Positions 34,978 to 46,158 of a stretch of 64,000 nucleotides of DNA are shown here, piece by piece. The first letter of the stretch is position 1, and the number at the start of each line of letters is the position of its first letter. The translations under genes were made by a program, and so were the position numbers. The stretch is taken from assembly GCF_025452195.1 (NCBI RefSeq), contig NZ_CP104973.1, forward strand, positions 1,674,001-1,738,000, given 5' to 3'. Under the pieces are notes generated by a model that saw only the letters and a list, made by a program, of their open reading frames with translations, was not told the DNA's origin and ran no database searches. This DNA comes from Phyllobacterium zundukense. Its GTDB lineage: Bacteria > Pseudomonadota > Alphaproteobacteria > Rhizobiales > Rhizobiaceae.

Positions 34978-36219
34978 TTACTCGGTTTTTAGCCCGAGAC
35001 CTTTCAGAATAACCGGATCGAGCACTCGCTGCTTGTCATCGAGTGTAATGCCGAAAGCACCGCCCCATGACCACACCGACCAAGGGAAGCCGCGTTTGCG
35101 TGCAGCTTCGGTCATGTCTTTCAAATAGGCAGCGCGCCAGTCTGACGGCATGCGAAACTTCTTCTGATACTCCCTGCGTATCATGCCGAACTCCCCCAGG
35201 AAAATGCGCTCGGGGGGGATGCTGTTGTTCTTTCCCCACGCTGCCGCCTTTTCGAATGGTTCATCCAGCGCGGCGAGAACTTCTTTATAGGTAGTCACGC
35301 CGCCAGCCATTTCATTGAACCCAACGAGCAGTTCCTCCCTACGCTCCTTGGGGGCTTTGGTCTCGATTGTTTTCCGAACCGCCGTAAGGCGCTCTTCAAA
35401 TGCTTTTTCGCCCATCAGATCCGGCGGATAGGGCAAGCCTTCGACATAGCTCATGGAATCGCCTGTCCAGTCGGCACCCTGATGCGTCAGGACATAAGGT
35501 TCATAGGAATGAAAGGTCCAGATGACATTGTCATCGGCGATGGAAGCGGGATCAACCTTTTCCAGCCCGTACGCACTCGACCAGCAGCCGCCAGACAAAA
35601 TCAGTGTATGGTTTGGCGCTGCCCCACGAGCAGCCCTATGCAACTGCATCAACATCGCGGGCCATTTAGGGAAAAGCGTGGGATCGCAGTCGATCACCGG
35701 CTCATTGAACGGTTCAAACGCAGTGGTTGCGGCATCTGTATCGGACAGCGCCCTGCCGAGCCGACCGACCATCTGCACATATCGCGTGAAGAGTGCTTCG
35801 TCAGCCAGGATGTGGTTTGTATCCACCTTGCGATCGTCGCTCGGAATTGAATGAAGATCGACGATCACCTTCAGTCCTGCCTTGTGCAGCATATCGACTG
35901 TCTCGAGCGTCTCCGCGACGAGTTTTTTAACGCGAGTTTCCGACGCATCCTCCAGGAAGATTGCGGGATCGATTGGCATACGGACGAAATCAAAACCCGC
36001 CGTTCGGATATGCTCCAGATCGCTGATGGTAGTGCCCTGCCGCCATTCGGGGAAATTATCCAGGACAGACACTTCGTCCCAGCGATCAGGCTTGGGCCAT
36101 GTGGTCCATAGCTCGAGACTGAGACCGCGTTGCATGGTGAAAGTAGTAGCTGATCCAGCCACGGAACCCGCAACCAGACAGAGGAGACAAAAAAGGACTC
36201 GCAGCAGTGTGAAAACCAA
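34978..36219 (-). CDS. Secreted glycoside hydrolase family 5 (cellulase-like)
   Basis: Exported glycosidase of about 413 aa. A signal peptide (VFTLLRVLFCLLCLVAGSVAGSA) is followed by a TIM-barrel with GH5 motifs: TAGFDFVRMPIDP, VIVDLHSI, the acid/base Glu in FEPFNEP, HSYEPYVLTHQGADW and the nucleophile Glu in FLGEFG near residue 355. A TTG start at the leader with AGGA upstream is preferred; an upstream start 102 bases earlier would put 34 unrelated residues before the signal. Substrate unknown (beta-glucan or cellulose possible). It sits antisense between ruvCAB and the tol operon. Confidence 0.87.
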   Translation of the reverse strand: MVFTLLRVLFCLLCLVAGSVAGSATTFTMQRGLSLELWTTWPKPDRWDEVSVLDNFPEWRQGTTISDLEHIRTAGFDFVRMPIDPAIFLEDASETRVKKLVAETLETVDMLHKAGLKVIVDLHSIPSDDRKVDTNHILADEALFTRYVQMVGRLGRALSDTDAATTAFEPFNEPVIDCDPTLFPKWPAMLMQLHRAARGAAPNHTLILSGGCWSSAYGLEKVDPASIADDNVIWTFHSYEPYVLTHQGADWTGDSMSYVEGLPYPPDLMGEKAFEERLTAVRKTIETKAPKERREELLVGFNEMAGGVTTYKEVLAALDEPFEKAAAWGKNNSIPPERIFLGEFGMIRREYQKKFRMPSDWRAAYLKDMTEAARKRGFPWSVWSWGGAFGITLDDKQRVLDPVILKGLGLKTE

Positions 36220-36286
36220 TTCTCCGTATCCTATTTCGTGGGGACTATGGACAAAATGCCTACCAAGGCCGCAAAAAGGAAGGGCT

Positions 36287-36760
36287 ATGGTCGAAAACAA
36301 TTCTTCATCATTAATCGCCACTGGATTGGTCGGGGAGCTTACGGATACTGGCCATCGCTTGCTGGCGCGCGTTTATTATGCCGACACGGATTTTTCCGGA
36401 CTTGTCTATCACGCACGTTATCTTGAATTTCTGGAACGGGGCCGTACCGATTATTTGCGCCTTCTCGGCGTGCACCATTCAGAGCTTGTTGACGGAAAAC
36501 TCGGCGAAAGCATCGTTTGGGTGGTCCGGCGCATGGAGATAGACTTCAAATCTGCGGCAAGGATCGATGATGTATTGACGATCGAGACGCGAACAGCGGA
36601 AATATCTGGCGCAAGGGTGCGGATGGCGCAGGCCATAAAACGAGGAGATGATATTCTTATTTCGGCTATCGTAGAGGCGGCCATGATTAACGGTGCCGGC
36701 CGGCCGCGACGATTTCCACCGGAGTGGATCAAGCTTTTTCGGCCAGCTTCGCAGAAATGA
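36287..36760 (+). CDS. ybgC: Tol-Pal associated acyl-CoA thioesterase
   Basis: Hotdog-fold thioesterase of 157 aa. The 4HBT/YbgC motif is seen: VYYADTDFSGLVYHARYLEFLERGRTDYLR, with the catalytic Asp in the DTDFSG segment. The ATG has AAGGAAGG close upstream. It precedes tolQ by 235 bases, as in most proteobacteria, and likely works in phospholipid-related envelope upkeep; the exact acyl substrate is unknown. The intergenic stretch may hold a separate tolQ promoter. Confidence 0.93.
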   Translation: MVENNSSSLIATGLVGELTDTGHRLLARVYYADTDFSGLVYHARYLEFLERGRTDYLRLLGVHHSELVDGKLGESIVWVVRRMEIDFKSAARIDDVLTIETRTAEISGARVRMAQAIKRGDDILISAIVEAAMINGAGRPRRFPPEWIKLFRPASQK

Positions 36761-36995
36761 GCGTGGAAAATCGCCCGCTGCCCGCAAAACATAAACTCAT
36801 CCTTAACCATAACAAATCATGAATAAGACGTGCAGACGACAGGTTTCACGTTAACGCCTTCGTTTTACCAAAATTAACGTAAAGAAGCCGCGTTATGGTT
36901 ACTGGAAAATTCCGGTTATAAGCGTGGCTCATCTGGATTGAGACGATTGCGCCCCCGGTCAACACGCCGGGTTTTCGGATTCGAGGATTGTAGAT

Positions 36996-37703
36996 ATGGA
37001 AAATTTAGCGGTTGCCGTTCAGACATCGGACATGTCCTTGTGGGGGCTGTTCTGGCAAGCCGGATTTGTCGTCAAGCTTGTGATGGTGGGCCTGCTCGGC
37101 GCATCGATCTGGACCTGGGCGATCATCATCGACAAAATCCTTGGATTTGGCCGGGCAAAGCGCGCCTTCGACCGTTTTGAACAAATATTCTGGTCAGGAC
37201 AATCCCTTGAAGAGCTCTACCGAAACCTCGGTGATAAACGCACCACCGGCATGGGTTCAATTTTCATTGCTGCGATGCGGGAATGGAAGAAATCGTTCGA
37301 AAAGGGCGCGCGTTCGCCAATCGCACTGCAAATGCGCATCGACAAGGCGATGGATGTGGCGCTGGCCCGAGAAAGCGACTACCTCGCAGCGCGACTGACG
37401 TTCCTCGCAACCATCGGCTCGGCTGGACCATTTATCGGTCTGTTCGGCACGGTCATTGGTATCATGACCTCATTCATGGGCATTGCTGGTTCCAAGTCCA
37501 CCAGCCTTGCCGTAGTCGCGCCGGGTATCGCCGAGGCACTGCTGGCAACGGCTATCGGCCTGGTCGCCGCCATTCCGGCGGTTATCGCCTATAACAAGCT
37601 TTCGAGCGACGCTGGAAAACTGACTGCGCGCATGGAAGGCTTTGCCGACGAGTTCTCCGCCATACTCTCGCGGCAAATCGATGAGAAGCTGCCGCGGGCT
37701 TGA
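36996..37703 (+). CDS. tolQ: Tol-Pal system proton channel subunit TolQ
   Basis: Three-helix inner-membrane protein of 235 aa. The channel helices carry LATIGSAGPFIGLFGTVIGIM and APGIAEALLATAIGLVAAIPAVIAYN, with the conserved Thr and Gly residues lining the proton path. With TolR it uses the proton gradient to energise TolA and drive outer-membrane invagination at division. First gene of tolQRAB; tolR follows after 45 bases. Confidence 0.96.
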   Translation: MENLAVAVQTSDMSLWGLFWQAGFVVKLVMVGLLGASIWTWAIIIDKILGFGRAKRAFDRFEQIFWSGQSLEELYRNLGDKRTTGMGSIFIAAMREWKKSFEKGARSPIALQMRIDKAMDVALARESDYLAARLTFLATIGSAGPFIGLFGTVIGIMTSFMGIAGSKSTSLAVVAPGIAEALLATAIGLVAAIPAVIAYNKLSSDAGKLTARMEGFADEFSAILSRQIDEKLPRA

Positions 37704-37748
37704 GGACGCATTTGAGAAACCGATACGTTAATTGCAGGATTTAATGCC

Positions 37749-38198
37749 ATGGGCATGTCGATAGGTAACAACGGTTCTTCGGGTGGACGGCGGCGACGCG
37801 GACGTTCCAGCAAGGGCGTGATGAGCGAGATCAACGTTACGCCCCTCGTCGACGTCATGCTCGTATTGCTCATAATCTTCATGGTAACGGCACCGATGAT
37901 GACGGTCGGCGTTCCAATCGATATGCCAGAAACATCGGCACAGACCCTGAACAGCGAATCTGACCCGATCTACGTAACGATCAATCAACAGGGGCAGATC
38001 TACCTGCAGGAAACCGAGATTCCGCTGGAGGAGATCGTTCCAAAACTTCAGGCAATTGCCAAGACTGGCTATAACGAGCGCATTTTCGTGAAGGGTGACA
38101 AATCCGCCGACTACGGCACGATCATGAAGGTCATGGCACAGATTTCTGGTTCGGGTTTCAAAAATATCGGTCTCGTCAGTCTGCCGGAGGTTAACTGA
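37749..38198 (+). CDS. tolR: Tol-Pal system protein TolR
   Basis: Protein of 149 aa with one N-terminal helix after a Gly/Arg-rich cytoplasmic stretch. MSEINVTPLVDVMLVLLIIFMVTAPM holds the proton-binding Asp (VDVML). The periplasmic domain follows (QGQIYLQETEIPLEEI, FVKGDKSADYGTIMKVM). It partners with TolQ in the stator. tolA starts 6 bases after its stop, so they are one operon. Confidence 0.95.
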   Translation: MGMSIGNNGSSGGRRRRGRSSKGVMSEINVTPLVDVMLVLLIIFMVTAPMMTVGVPIDMPETSAQTLNSESDPIYVTINQQGQIYLQETEIPLEEIVPKLQAIAKTGYNERIFVKGDKSADYGTIMKVMAQISGSGFKNIGLVSLPEVN

Positions 38199-38204
38199 TC
38201 AACC

Positions 38205-39314
38205 ATGCGGGCTAGCGTCACATCCTCCGCAATTATCCACGCTGTGGTCATCGGCTGGGGGCTCCTGTCGTTCTCCTCGCCGACACCAATGGATATGGCG
38301 AATTCGGAGTCGATGCCGATTGATATCGTTTCAGATATAAGCCAATTGCAGAAGGGCGATAAAAAGGCACCCAAGGCCGAAAAGCCTGCACCCAAGCCCA
38401 CTCAAAAACCACAGGCAATTCCGGACGCTCAGAACGTTGGCGACAGTGAAGTCGACGCAGACACCAAACCTGCTCCAGAGACGAAACCAAAACCGATCGA
38501 AGCTGCACAGGCGCCGAGGCCTTCGGATGCCCCAGTCGCTAAGCCAGATCCGCTGCCGGAACCGAAGCCCGAAGTCAAGCCAGAGCCCAAACCGATCCCT
38601 GTACCGGCCACGGAGGTAAAGACCGAGCCCGCTCCGAAGGAAGAGGTAAAGCCGGATCCAGTGGCCGAGGCGATCAATGAGACCAAATCCGAGCCAGCGC
38701 CGAAGGAGGAAGCGAAGCCTACGCCGACACCTCCGGTAGACAAGCCCGCGGAAGAGGCATTCAAGCTGCCCGATACGGTCGCTAAGCCTGAGGCCAAACC
38801 CACGCCACCAGCACAGACAGCCAAGACGCCTGATCGCAAGGAAGTGCAGGAGAAGCCCAAACCGACGCAAACGGCGGCGACACCTTCCAAAGATAAAGAC
38901 GGTATCGCTGATCAAGTCGCAGAGCTTCTGAACAAACAGAAGCCGTCAGCTGGAGGCGCCAAGCGATCAAGCGATCAGGCCTCTCTTGGAGCGAACAAGG
39001 CTACGGGAGGTTCAAAGCTCAGCCAAAGCGAGATGGATGCCTTGAAGGGGCTCATTGAAGGAAATTGGAACAAGCCAGTGGGAGCTGAAGAGACCCCTGA
39101 AATGATCATCGTTGTGAAATTCAGGCTGACGCAGGATGGGGAAATCGACGGTCGGCCCGAGGTTAGCGGCAGCGGCGGTGACTCCGGATTATTGGATGCC
39201 GTAAAGAGCAGTGCCGTACGGGCGGTGATGAAGTCAGCGCCGTTTAACCTACCGCAAGATAAATACGACACCTGGTCGAGCGTTGAACTGACGTTCCATC
39301 CCGGTGCTACCTGA
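38205..39314 (+). CDS. tolA: TolA-like protein, proline/lysine-rich
   Basis: Inner-membrane anchored, periplasm-spanning link of 369 aa. A short N-terminal helix (about 5-25) is followed by a long extended region of Pro, Lys, Glu and Ala repeats (about 50-235, for example [19 protein letters not shown]). The globular C-terminal domain (about 260-369) has [19 protein letters not shown] and [12 protein letters not shown], the TolA/TonB-like fold. It should carry force from TolQR to Pal. The stop overlaps the first tolB ATG (TGATG). Confidence 0.93.
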   Translation: MRASVTSSAIIHAVVIGWGLLSFSSPTPMDMANSESMPIDIVSDISQLQKGDKKAPKAEKPAPKPTQKPQAIPDAQNVGDSEVDADTKPAPETKPKPIEAAQAPRPSDAPVAKPDPLPEPKPEVKPEPKPIPVPATEVKTEPAPKEEVKPDPVAEAINETKSEPAPKEEAKPTPTPPVDKPAEEAFKLPDTVAKPEAKPTPPAQTAKTPDRKEVQEKPKPTQTAATPSKDKDGIADQVAELLNKQKPSAGGAKRSSDQASLGANKATGGSKLSQSEMDALKGLIEGNWNKPVGAEETPEMIIVVKFRLTQDGEIDGRPEVSGSGGDSGLLDAVKSSAVRAVMKSAPFNLPQDKYDTWSSVELTFHPGAT

Positions 39315-40669
39315 TGTCGATTATAGGCCAGCCAAAAGAGGGCCCTGAACTAATGCTAAAAATACTCCGGACTTTATGTGCAGCTTTCGCGATGGTCATA
39401 GCAACTTTGATCGTGGCGACGCTACCTGCGAAAGCCCAGCTGAAACTCGATATCACCAAGGGTGTTGTCGAGCCTATGCCAATTGCCATCACGGATTTTC
39501 TTTCCGGCGATCAATTGGGTACGAATATTTCTAATGTGATTGCTGCGGATCTGGAGCGATCCGGACTGTTCGCACCTGTCGACAAAGGCGCTTTCATCGA
39601 GAAGATCTCGAATCCCGATGCGGCGCCCCGTTTTGAGGACTGGAAGGTTATCAATGCTCAGGCCCTTGTAACGGGTCGCGTTACCAAGCAAGGCGATGGC
39701 CGGCTGAAGGCGGAATTCCGCCTTTGGGATACATTCGCCGGGCAGCAGCTTGATGGCCAACAGTTCTTTACCTCACCCGAAAGCTGGCGCCGTGTCGCCC
39801 ATATTATTGCAGATGCAATCTATGAGAAGCTCACCGGCGAGAAAGGCTATTTCGATACACGCGTTGTCTTTGTCGATGAATCCGGCACCAAGGAAAAGCG
39901 CATCAAGCGCCTCGCGATCATGGATCAGGACGGCGCCAATGTCCGCTATCTGACCAATGGCAAGGATCTTGTCCTGACGCCGCGGTTTTCGCCAAGCCGT
40001 CAGGAAATCACTTACATGTCTTTCGAGGGCGGCAAGCCACAGATTTATCTTCTGCAGCTTGAAACGGGTCAGCGCGAGCTTGTCGGCAATTTCCCGGGCA
40101 TGACTATTGCGCCGCGCTTCTCACCAGACGGTCAGAAGGTCGTCATGAGCCTGTTGCAGGAAGATGGGAGCGCGAACGTCTACACGATGGATTTGCGCAG
40201 CCGGACAACGACGCGCCTCACGAGCACATCAGCTATCGACACCGGTGCATCCTATTCTCCCGATGGGAGCCAGGTTGTGTTCGAGTCGGATCGTGGCGGC
40301 CGTCCGCAGATTTACAAGATGGGTGCCGACGGCTCAAATCCGCAACGCATTTCCTTCGGAGATGGTTCTTACTCGACGCCGGTATGGTCTCCCCGCGGCG
40401 ATCTGATCGCCTTCACCAAACAATCTGGTGGCGAGTTTTCCATCGGCGTGATGAAGACCGATGGATCGGGCGAGCGAATCCTGACCAGCGGTTATCATGA
40501 CGAGGGTCCAACCTGGGCTCCGAACGGCCGTGTGCTGATGTTCTTCCGCCTGCCGCCCGGCTCCAACAGCCCCAAGCTGTCGACGGTCGATCTGACTGGT
40601 CGAAATCTGCGCCAGATCCAAACGCCAAACCTCGCGTCCGATCCTGCCTGGTCGCCGCTGCTTGAATGA
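39314..40669 (+). CDS. tolB: Tol-Pal system periplasmic protein TolB
   Basis: Periplasmic six-bladed beta-propeller protein of up to 451 aa. Signal peptide ([21 protein letters not shown]), N-terminal alpha/beta domain (about 45-180), then repeated WD-like TolB motifs such as [36 protein letters not shown] and [14 protein letters not shown]. Two starts are possible: the ATG overlapping the tolA stop, or an ATG 39 bases later (438 aa, typical signal peptide length). Confidence 0.95.
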   Translation: MSIIGQPKEGPELMLKILRTLCAAFAMVIATLIVATLPAKAQLKLDITKGVVEPMPIAITDFLSGDQLGTNISNVIAADLERSGLFAPVDKGAFIEKISNPDAAPRFEDWKVINAQALVTGRVTKQGDGRLKAEFRLWDTFAGQQLDGQQFFTSPESWRRVAHIIADAIYEKLTGEKGYFDTRVVFVDESGTKEKRIKRLAIMDQDGANVRYLTNGKDLVLTPRFSPSRQEITYMSFEGGKPQIYLLQLETGQRELVGNFPGMTIAPRFSPDGQKVVMSLLQEDGSANVYTMDLRSRTTTRLTSTSAIDTGASYSPDGSQVVFESDRGGRPQIYKMGADGSNPQRISFGDGSYSTPVWSPRGDLIAFTKQSGGEFSIGVMKTDGSGERILTSGYHDEGPTWAPNGRVLMFFRLPPGSNSPKLSTVDLTGRNLRQIQTPNLASDPAWSPLLE

Positions 40670-40801
40670 ATCGGTGGATAAACCAGTAATAACTGACAAT
40701 CGCGTCCGTGTCTCAAGACATTCCCGCGAATGTCGTCTTTCCGCCTCAATTTGTGCCTTTAGGGTGCAGAACACATTCTGAAATCGCTGTTAATCCTGGT
40801 G

Positions 40802-40817
40802 TTAAGAGTGGATTAAC
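40802..40817 (+). promoter_or_regulatory. CtrA-type box (TTAA-N7-TTAAC) upstream of pal
   Basis: Exact match to the full CtrA consensus with spacer GAGTGGA, 82 bases before the pal start in the 229-base tolB-pal intergenic region. A further TTAA half site lies at 40790. Confidence 0.55.
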
Positions 40818-40898
40818 CCTGTTTCTGAACCGAGCCTTAACCTCGATATGGTTACTGCTTGTTCACCGAAACAATTCAATTCTTAAGGAGTCCAGGCT

Positions 40899-41402
40899 AT
40901 GCGCCGCTTCGAAATGATCGCCCGCAGTCCAGTTTTCGTTGCACTCTTCCTATCTCTCGCCATTGCGGGTTGTGCTTCGAAGAAAAATATGCCCAACAGT
41001 GCCGGTGATCTCGGTCTTGCCGGCAGCGCAAAACCTGGTTCCACTCAAGATTTCACAGTCAACGTTGGCGATCGTATCTTCTTCGACGTTGACTCTTCCG
41101 TCATTCGCGCTGATGCACAGCAGACTTTGGCCAAGCAGGCACAGTGGCTCCAGCGCTATCCAAACTATGCGATCACGGTCGAAGGTCATGCGGACGAACG
41201 CGGCACGCGTGAATACAATCTGGCCCTTGGCCAACGGCGTGCAGCTGCGACGCGCAACTACCTCGCATCGCAGGGTGTTCCTGCAGCACGTATCAAGACA
41301 CTTTCCTACGGTAACGAGCGTCCGGTCGCCGTTTGCGACAGCGAATCGTGCTGGTCGCAGAATCGTCGCGCCATCACAGTTCTTGGCGGCGCTGGCAGCT
41401 AA
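40899..41402 (+). CDS. pal: Peptidoglycan-associated lipoprotein Pal
   Basis: Outer-membrane lipoprotein of 167 aa. The lipobox IAGC places Cys25 as the lipidated residue. The OmpA-like C-terminal domain binds peptidoglycan: FDVDSSVIRADAQQTL, VEGHADERGTREYNLALGQRR and NRRAITVL are all present. It is the Omp16 equivalent of Brucella. The separate 229-base leader and the CtrA-type box argue for a promoter of its own in addition to read-through from tolB. A terminator follows. Confidence 0.97.
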   Translation: MRRFEMIARSPVFVALFLSLAIAGCASKKNMPNSAGDLGLAGSAKPGSTQDFTVNVGDRIFFDVDSSVIRADAQQTLAKQAQWLQRYPNYAITVEGHADERGTREYNLALGQRRAAATRNYLASQGVPAARIKTLSYGNERPVAVCDSESCWSQNRRAITVLGGAGS

Positions 41403-41425
41403 GAGCCCGCTGATTCTATCAGGGA

Positions 41426-41449
41426 AAGCGGCTTCGGGCCGCTTTTTTT
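41426..41449 (+). terminator. Rho-independent terminator after pal
   Basis: Stem AGCGGC/GCCGCT closed by a TTCGG loop and followed by a run of seven T residues. Confidence 0.8.
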
Positions 41450-41562
41450 GTTTGGGTTCTGGTCAAAACAAAATTTGGCCGAAGTCACGTTGCTCGTGTT
41501 AGATAAGTTGCCGCAAAATCCCAGCGGTGTTTCTATTTCCCACATCAGGGGCGGTAAAAGGA

Positions 41563-42570
41563 ATGAACAAACGACTGAAAAGAATGGCGCTGGCTATGAC
41601 GGTGCTGCCATTTCTGGCGGCCGGCGTGGGCCATGCTTCCAGCATTGAGGATAGTTTTCCCCTCCCAGCGCCAAAGCCAGCCATTATGATGAGCGATGCG
41701 CCCGTCCTGATGGCACAGGCAGGGGATCCGCGTGTGAGCCAGCTGGAGGAACAGATCAGACAGCTTACCGGCAAGATCGAGGAACTGAACTTCCAGATTC
41801 TTCAAATGCAGGAGCAGATGCGGAAGGTACAGGAAGACAATGAATTCCGGTTCCAGGAACTGGAAAAGGGCAAGCGCTCGGATGCAGGCGGCAAAAGCGA
41901 CCGCAGTGTCGCCTCTGTAGCGCCCTCGCGGAAAACCGGGGAGGCATCGACGGATGCCTCCACCAACTCAACGGCGCCCACAATAAACTCGTTGCCCGAC
42001 GCCACTGATTCCGCTGCCATTGACCCACAAACCGATGCTGCCGGCTCACCACAGCTTGGCGAGCCACCGCGTCCACTTGGACAAATCGAGTTTGATGCCA
42101 ATGGCAACGTAATTGGTGGTTCCAGAAACGATACGCTGGCTGGTCCGTCTTCAGACAACACCAATTTTGCAGCGCTACCGGACACCGATGATCCGAAGGT
42201 GCTTTACAGCCAAGCCTATCAGTTGTTCCTGTCTGGCGACTACAAAAGCGCCGAGGCCGCGTTTCGCAGCCACGTGGATCGTTTCCCGAAAGATCCGGCG
42301 GATCCTGATGCGCGATATTGGCTTGGTGAATCGCTTTACAGCCAAGGGCGTTTCCAGGAGGCCGCCTCAGTCTTTCTCGATAATCACAAGCAATTTCCTG
42401 ACGCCAAGAAAAGCCCCGAAAATCTTCTGAAGCTCGGCATGACACTGGCAAAAATGCAGGACCACGAGGTTGCCTGTGCAACGTTTGCCTCGGTCAATTC
42501 CCGTTACCCAAATATTTCTGCAGCGATCAAAGAGCGCGTGAAGAATGAACGTGCCGCCAACAAATGCTGA
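41563..42570 (+). CDS. cpoB: Cell division coordinator CpoB (YbgF)
   Basis: Periplasmic protein of 335 aa: signal peptide (ALAMTVLPFLAAGVGHASS), a trimerising coiled coil (about 55-105, RVSQLEEQIRQLTGKIEELN), a Ser/Thr/Asp-rich linker, and a C-terminal TPR region (LYSQAYQLFLSGDYKSAEAAF, ARYWLGESLYSQGRFQEAASVF). It coordinates peptidoglycan synthesis with Tol-driven constriction. The start is the ATG before NKRLKR; a GTG 36 bases upstream is less likely. Its end overlaps tilS by 26 bases. Confidence 0.93.
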   Translation: MNKRLKRMALAMTVLPFLAAGVGHASSIEDSFPLPAPKPAIMMSDAPVLMAQAGDPRVSQLEEQIRQLTGKIEELNFQILQMQEQMRKVQEDNEFRFQELEKGKRSDAGGKSDRSVASVAPSRKTGEASTDASTNSTAPTINSLPDATDSAAIDPQTDAAGSPQLGEPPRPLGQIEFDANGNVIGGSRNDTLAGPSSDNTNFAALPDTDDPKVLYSQAYQLFLSGDYKSAEAAFRSHVDRFPKDPADPDARYWLGESLYSQGRFQEAASVFLDNHKQFPDAKKSPENLLKLGMTLAKMQDHEVACATFASVNSRYPNISAAIKERVKNERAANKC

Positions 42571-43924
42571 CCAGGATATTGATCCTGCCAGCGTTTTCGA
42601 TGTGATTGATTTCAAGGAGCGGCGATCTGTCATAGTTGCTGTGTCGGGTGGCAGTGACTCGCTGGCTTTGTTGCACCTTCTGATCAGCTATCGCGCAGCA
42701 CAATGCACCTTTCCAGAAATTATTGCCGTTACGATCGACCATGAGCTTCGACCTGAATCTGTCGATGAAGCGCATTTTGTCGCAGGTCTCTGCAGATCAG
42801 CTGGAATTACGCATCGGATCTTGAACTGGGATGGACCCAAACCGCATACGGGCCTGTCAGCCAAGGCACGCGATGTCCGCTATGAACTCCTGTGTCGCGC
42901 AGCGCGCGATGCCGGTACTGACATGATTCTTGCGGGTCATACGCTTGACGATCAGATCGAGACCTTTGTCATGCGCTCCGCACGAACGGGTGAGGGAGGG
43001 AGCGAACGGGGCTTGGCCGGTATGGCATTGGCGACCTTACTTGATCGCGAGGTCTGGCTCCTGCGACCTTTACTCGACGTCTCACGGGAAAAGTTACGCG
43101 ACTATCTCCGCGCCAGAGGGATTGCCTGGCGCGACGACCCTTCCAATGACAATCCAAAATACGAGCGCGTTCGAATTCGCAATAGGCTGCGGCTCGTGGA
43201 TTCCCGGGAAATGGTCTGCGAGATCGTTGAAAAAGCAAGCAAAAGACGCGTGGTGAACGATAAGGTTGCGCAGTTTCTACCGGATTGTGTGACTATTTAC
43301 CATGGAATCCGCGCTGAAGTCAGTCGCGAAGGCTTGGCCTTGCAAGAGCAGGATGTCCAGCAACTTGTCGTGGCCATAGTGATGGCAACGATGGGTGGGC
43401 AATCATTTCTCCCACCAGTAGAAAATTGCGACAGGGCCCTGGAGCATATTCATTCGAAACGTTCGTCCGGACGCATCACAATGAACCGTTGTGTTATTCA
43501 AATCAGGAAAGACAATGTGCTTATCTACCGGGAAATGCGCTCTTTGGCGAACATCGCTATTGAACCAGACGGCACTGCCATCTGGGATGGTCGCTACCGG
43601 ATCGGCAATCATACCAACAGATTAATCAGGATCAGCGCAACCGGCGTGTTGGGGCTGAAGTTCCTGGGTGATACCCATCCAGCCAATTTTCACCGGCCAT
43701 CGATTTTGTCGAGCCCTGCTGCGTTTCTCGATGGTGACATTGTCGATGTTCCGGCTTTCGGCAATCACGTGAAATTGGCTGAAGGAATTTCTGTGACACG
43801 GCACCTTGCCCTGTTCGACCATATTCTTTCTGGCTATGATGAAATCCTTGCTCAATCCGTTGCAGAAACCTTTCAACTACAGGGGTACAAGCGTTCTCCG
43901 GTAAACCAGATTAATAAGAATTGA
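42545..43924 (+). CDS. tilS: tRNA(Ile)-lysidine synthetase
   Basis: PP-loop ATPase of 459 aa that changes cytidine 34 to lysidine in tRNA-Ile(CAU). The motif SGGSDS lies at residues 34-39; HTLDDQIETFVMR and GLAGMA follow, along with RDYLRARGIAWRDDPSN. The C-terminal domain is longer and less conserved than in E. coli. The start overlaps cpoB by 26 bases, so translation is coupled. It lies upstream of ftsH, an arrangement widespread in bacteria. Confidence 0.94.
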   Translation: MNVPPTNADQDIDPASVFDVIDFKERRSVIVAVSGGSDSLALLHLLISYRAAQCTFPEIIAVTIDHELRPESVDEAHFVAGLCRSAGITHRILNWDGPKPHTGLSAKARDVRYELLCRAARDAGTDMILAGHTLDDQIETFVMRSARTGEGGSERGLAGMALATLLDREVWLLRPLLDVSREKLRDYLRARGIAWRDDPSNDNPKYERVRIRNRLRLVDSREMVCEIVEKASKRRVVNDKVAQFLPDCVTIYHGIRAEVSREGLALQEQDVQQLVVAIVMATMGGQSFLPPVENCDRALEHIHSKRSSGRITMNRCVIQIRKDNVLIYREMRSLANIAIEPDGTAIWDGRYRIGNHTNRLIRISATGVLGLKFLGDTHPANFHRPSILSSPAAFLDGDIVDVPAFGNHVKLAEGISVTRHLALFDHILSGYDEILAQSVAETFQLQGYKRSPVNQINKN

Positions 43925-43943
43925 CGTGAGTTTGAACGCCAGC

Positions 43944-43976
43944 CTTGGCAAGGACATGCTTCGAACCTATGTTACG
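43944..43976 (+). promoter_or_regulatory. Sigma-32-type heat-shock promoter for ftsH
   Basis: CTTG, 18 bases, then CCTATGTTA. This agrees with the alphaproteobacterial RpoH consensus CTTG-N17/18-CYTATNTNNG except at the last position. It lies 45-77 bases before the ftsH start. Confidence 0.55.
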
Positions 43977-44020
43977 TATAAATTCCGCGTCCTTGCGGTG
44001 ATGTTTTGATGGGACCCGAT

Positions 44021-45952
<1,932 letters not shown>

Positions 45953-45970
45953 ATGGGGTAACCCAACTTA

Positions 45971-46002
45971 TACAAACGGCCGGTGAAAACCGGCCGTTTG
46001 TA
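45971..46002 (+). terminator. Terminator after ftsH
   Basis: Hairpin ACAAACGGCCGGT/ACCGGCCGTTTGT with a short GAAA-type loop; strong stem with weak T tract inside the stem end. Confidence 0.65.
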
Positions 46003-46006
46003 CGAA

Positions 46007-46034
46007 TTGTTCATTCATTTGCGTCAAGTATAAT
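46007..46034 (+). promoter_or_regulatory. Possible housekeeping promoter for glmM
   Basis: TTGTTC, 16 bases, then TATAAT. It lies directly after the ftsH terminator and about 125 bases before the chosen glmM start. Confidence 0.4.
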
Positions 46035-46158
46035 CACCACACAAATTGTGAGATGCGAAATCGATGGTCTTCTGCAATAAGCGGAGATCGAGCACGAGCA
46101 AACGCGGGCTACTCTTGGCCATATGATAAAACCAGAGCCCCAAGCATTGGACAATAAA

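Noticed and set aside
38331-38915. Long minus-strand frames opposite tolA
   Set aside because: Shadows of the Pro/Lys/Glu repeats of tolA; products are Arg/Leu- or Gly/Ser-rich without start signals.
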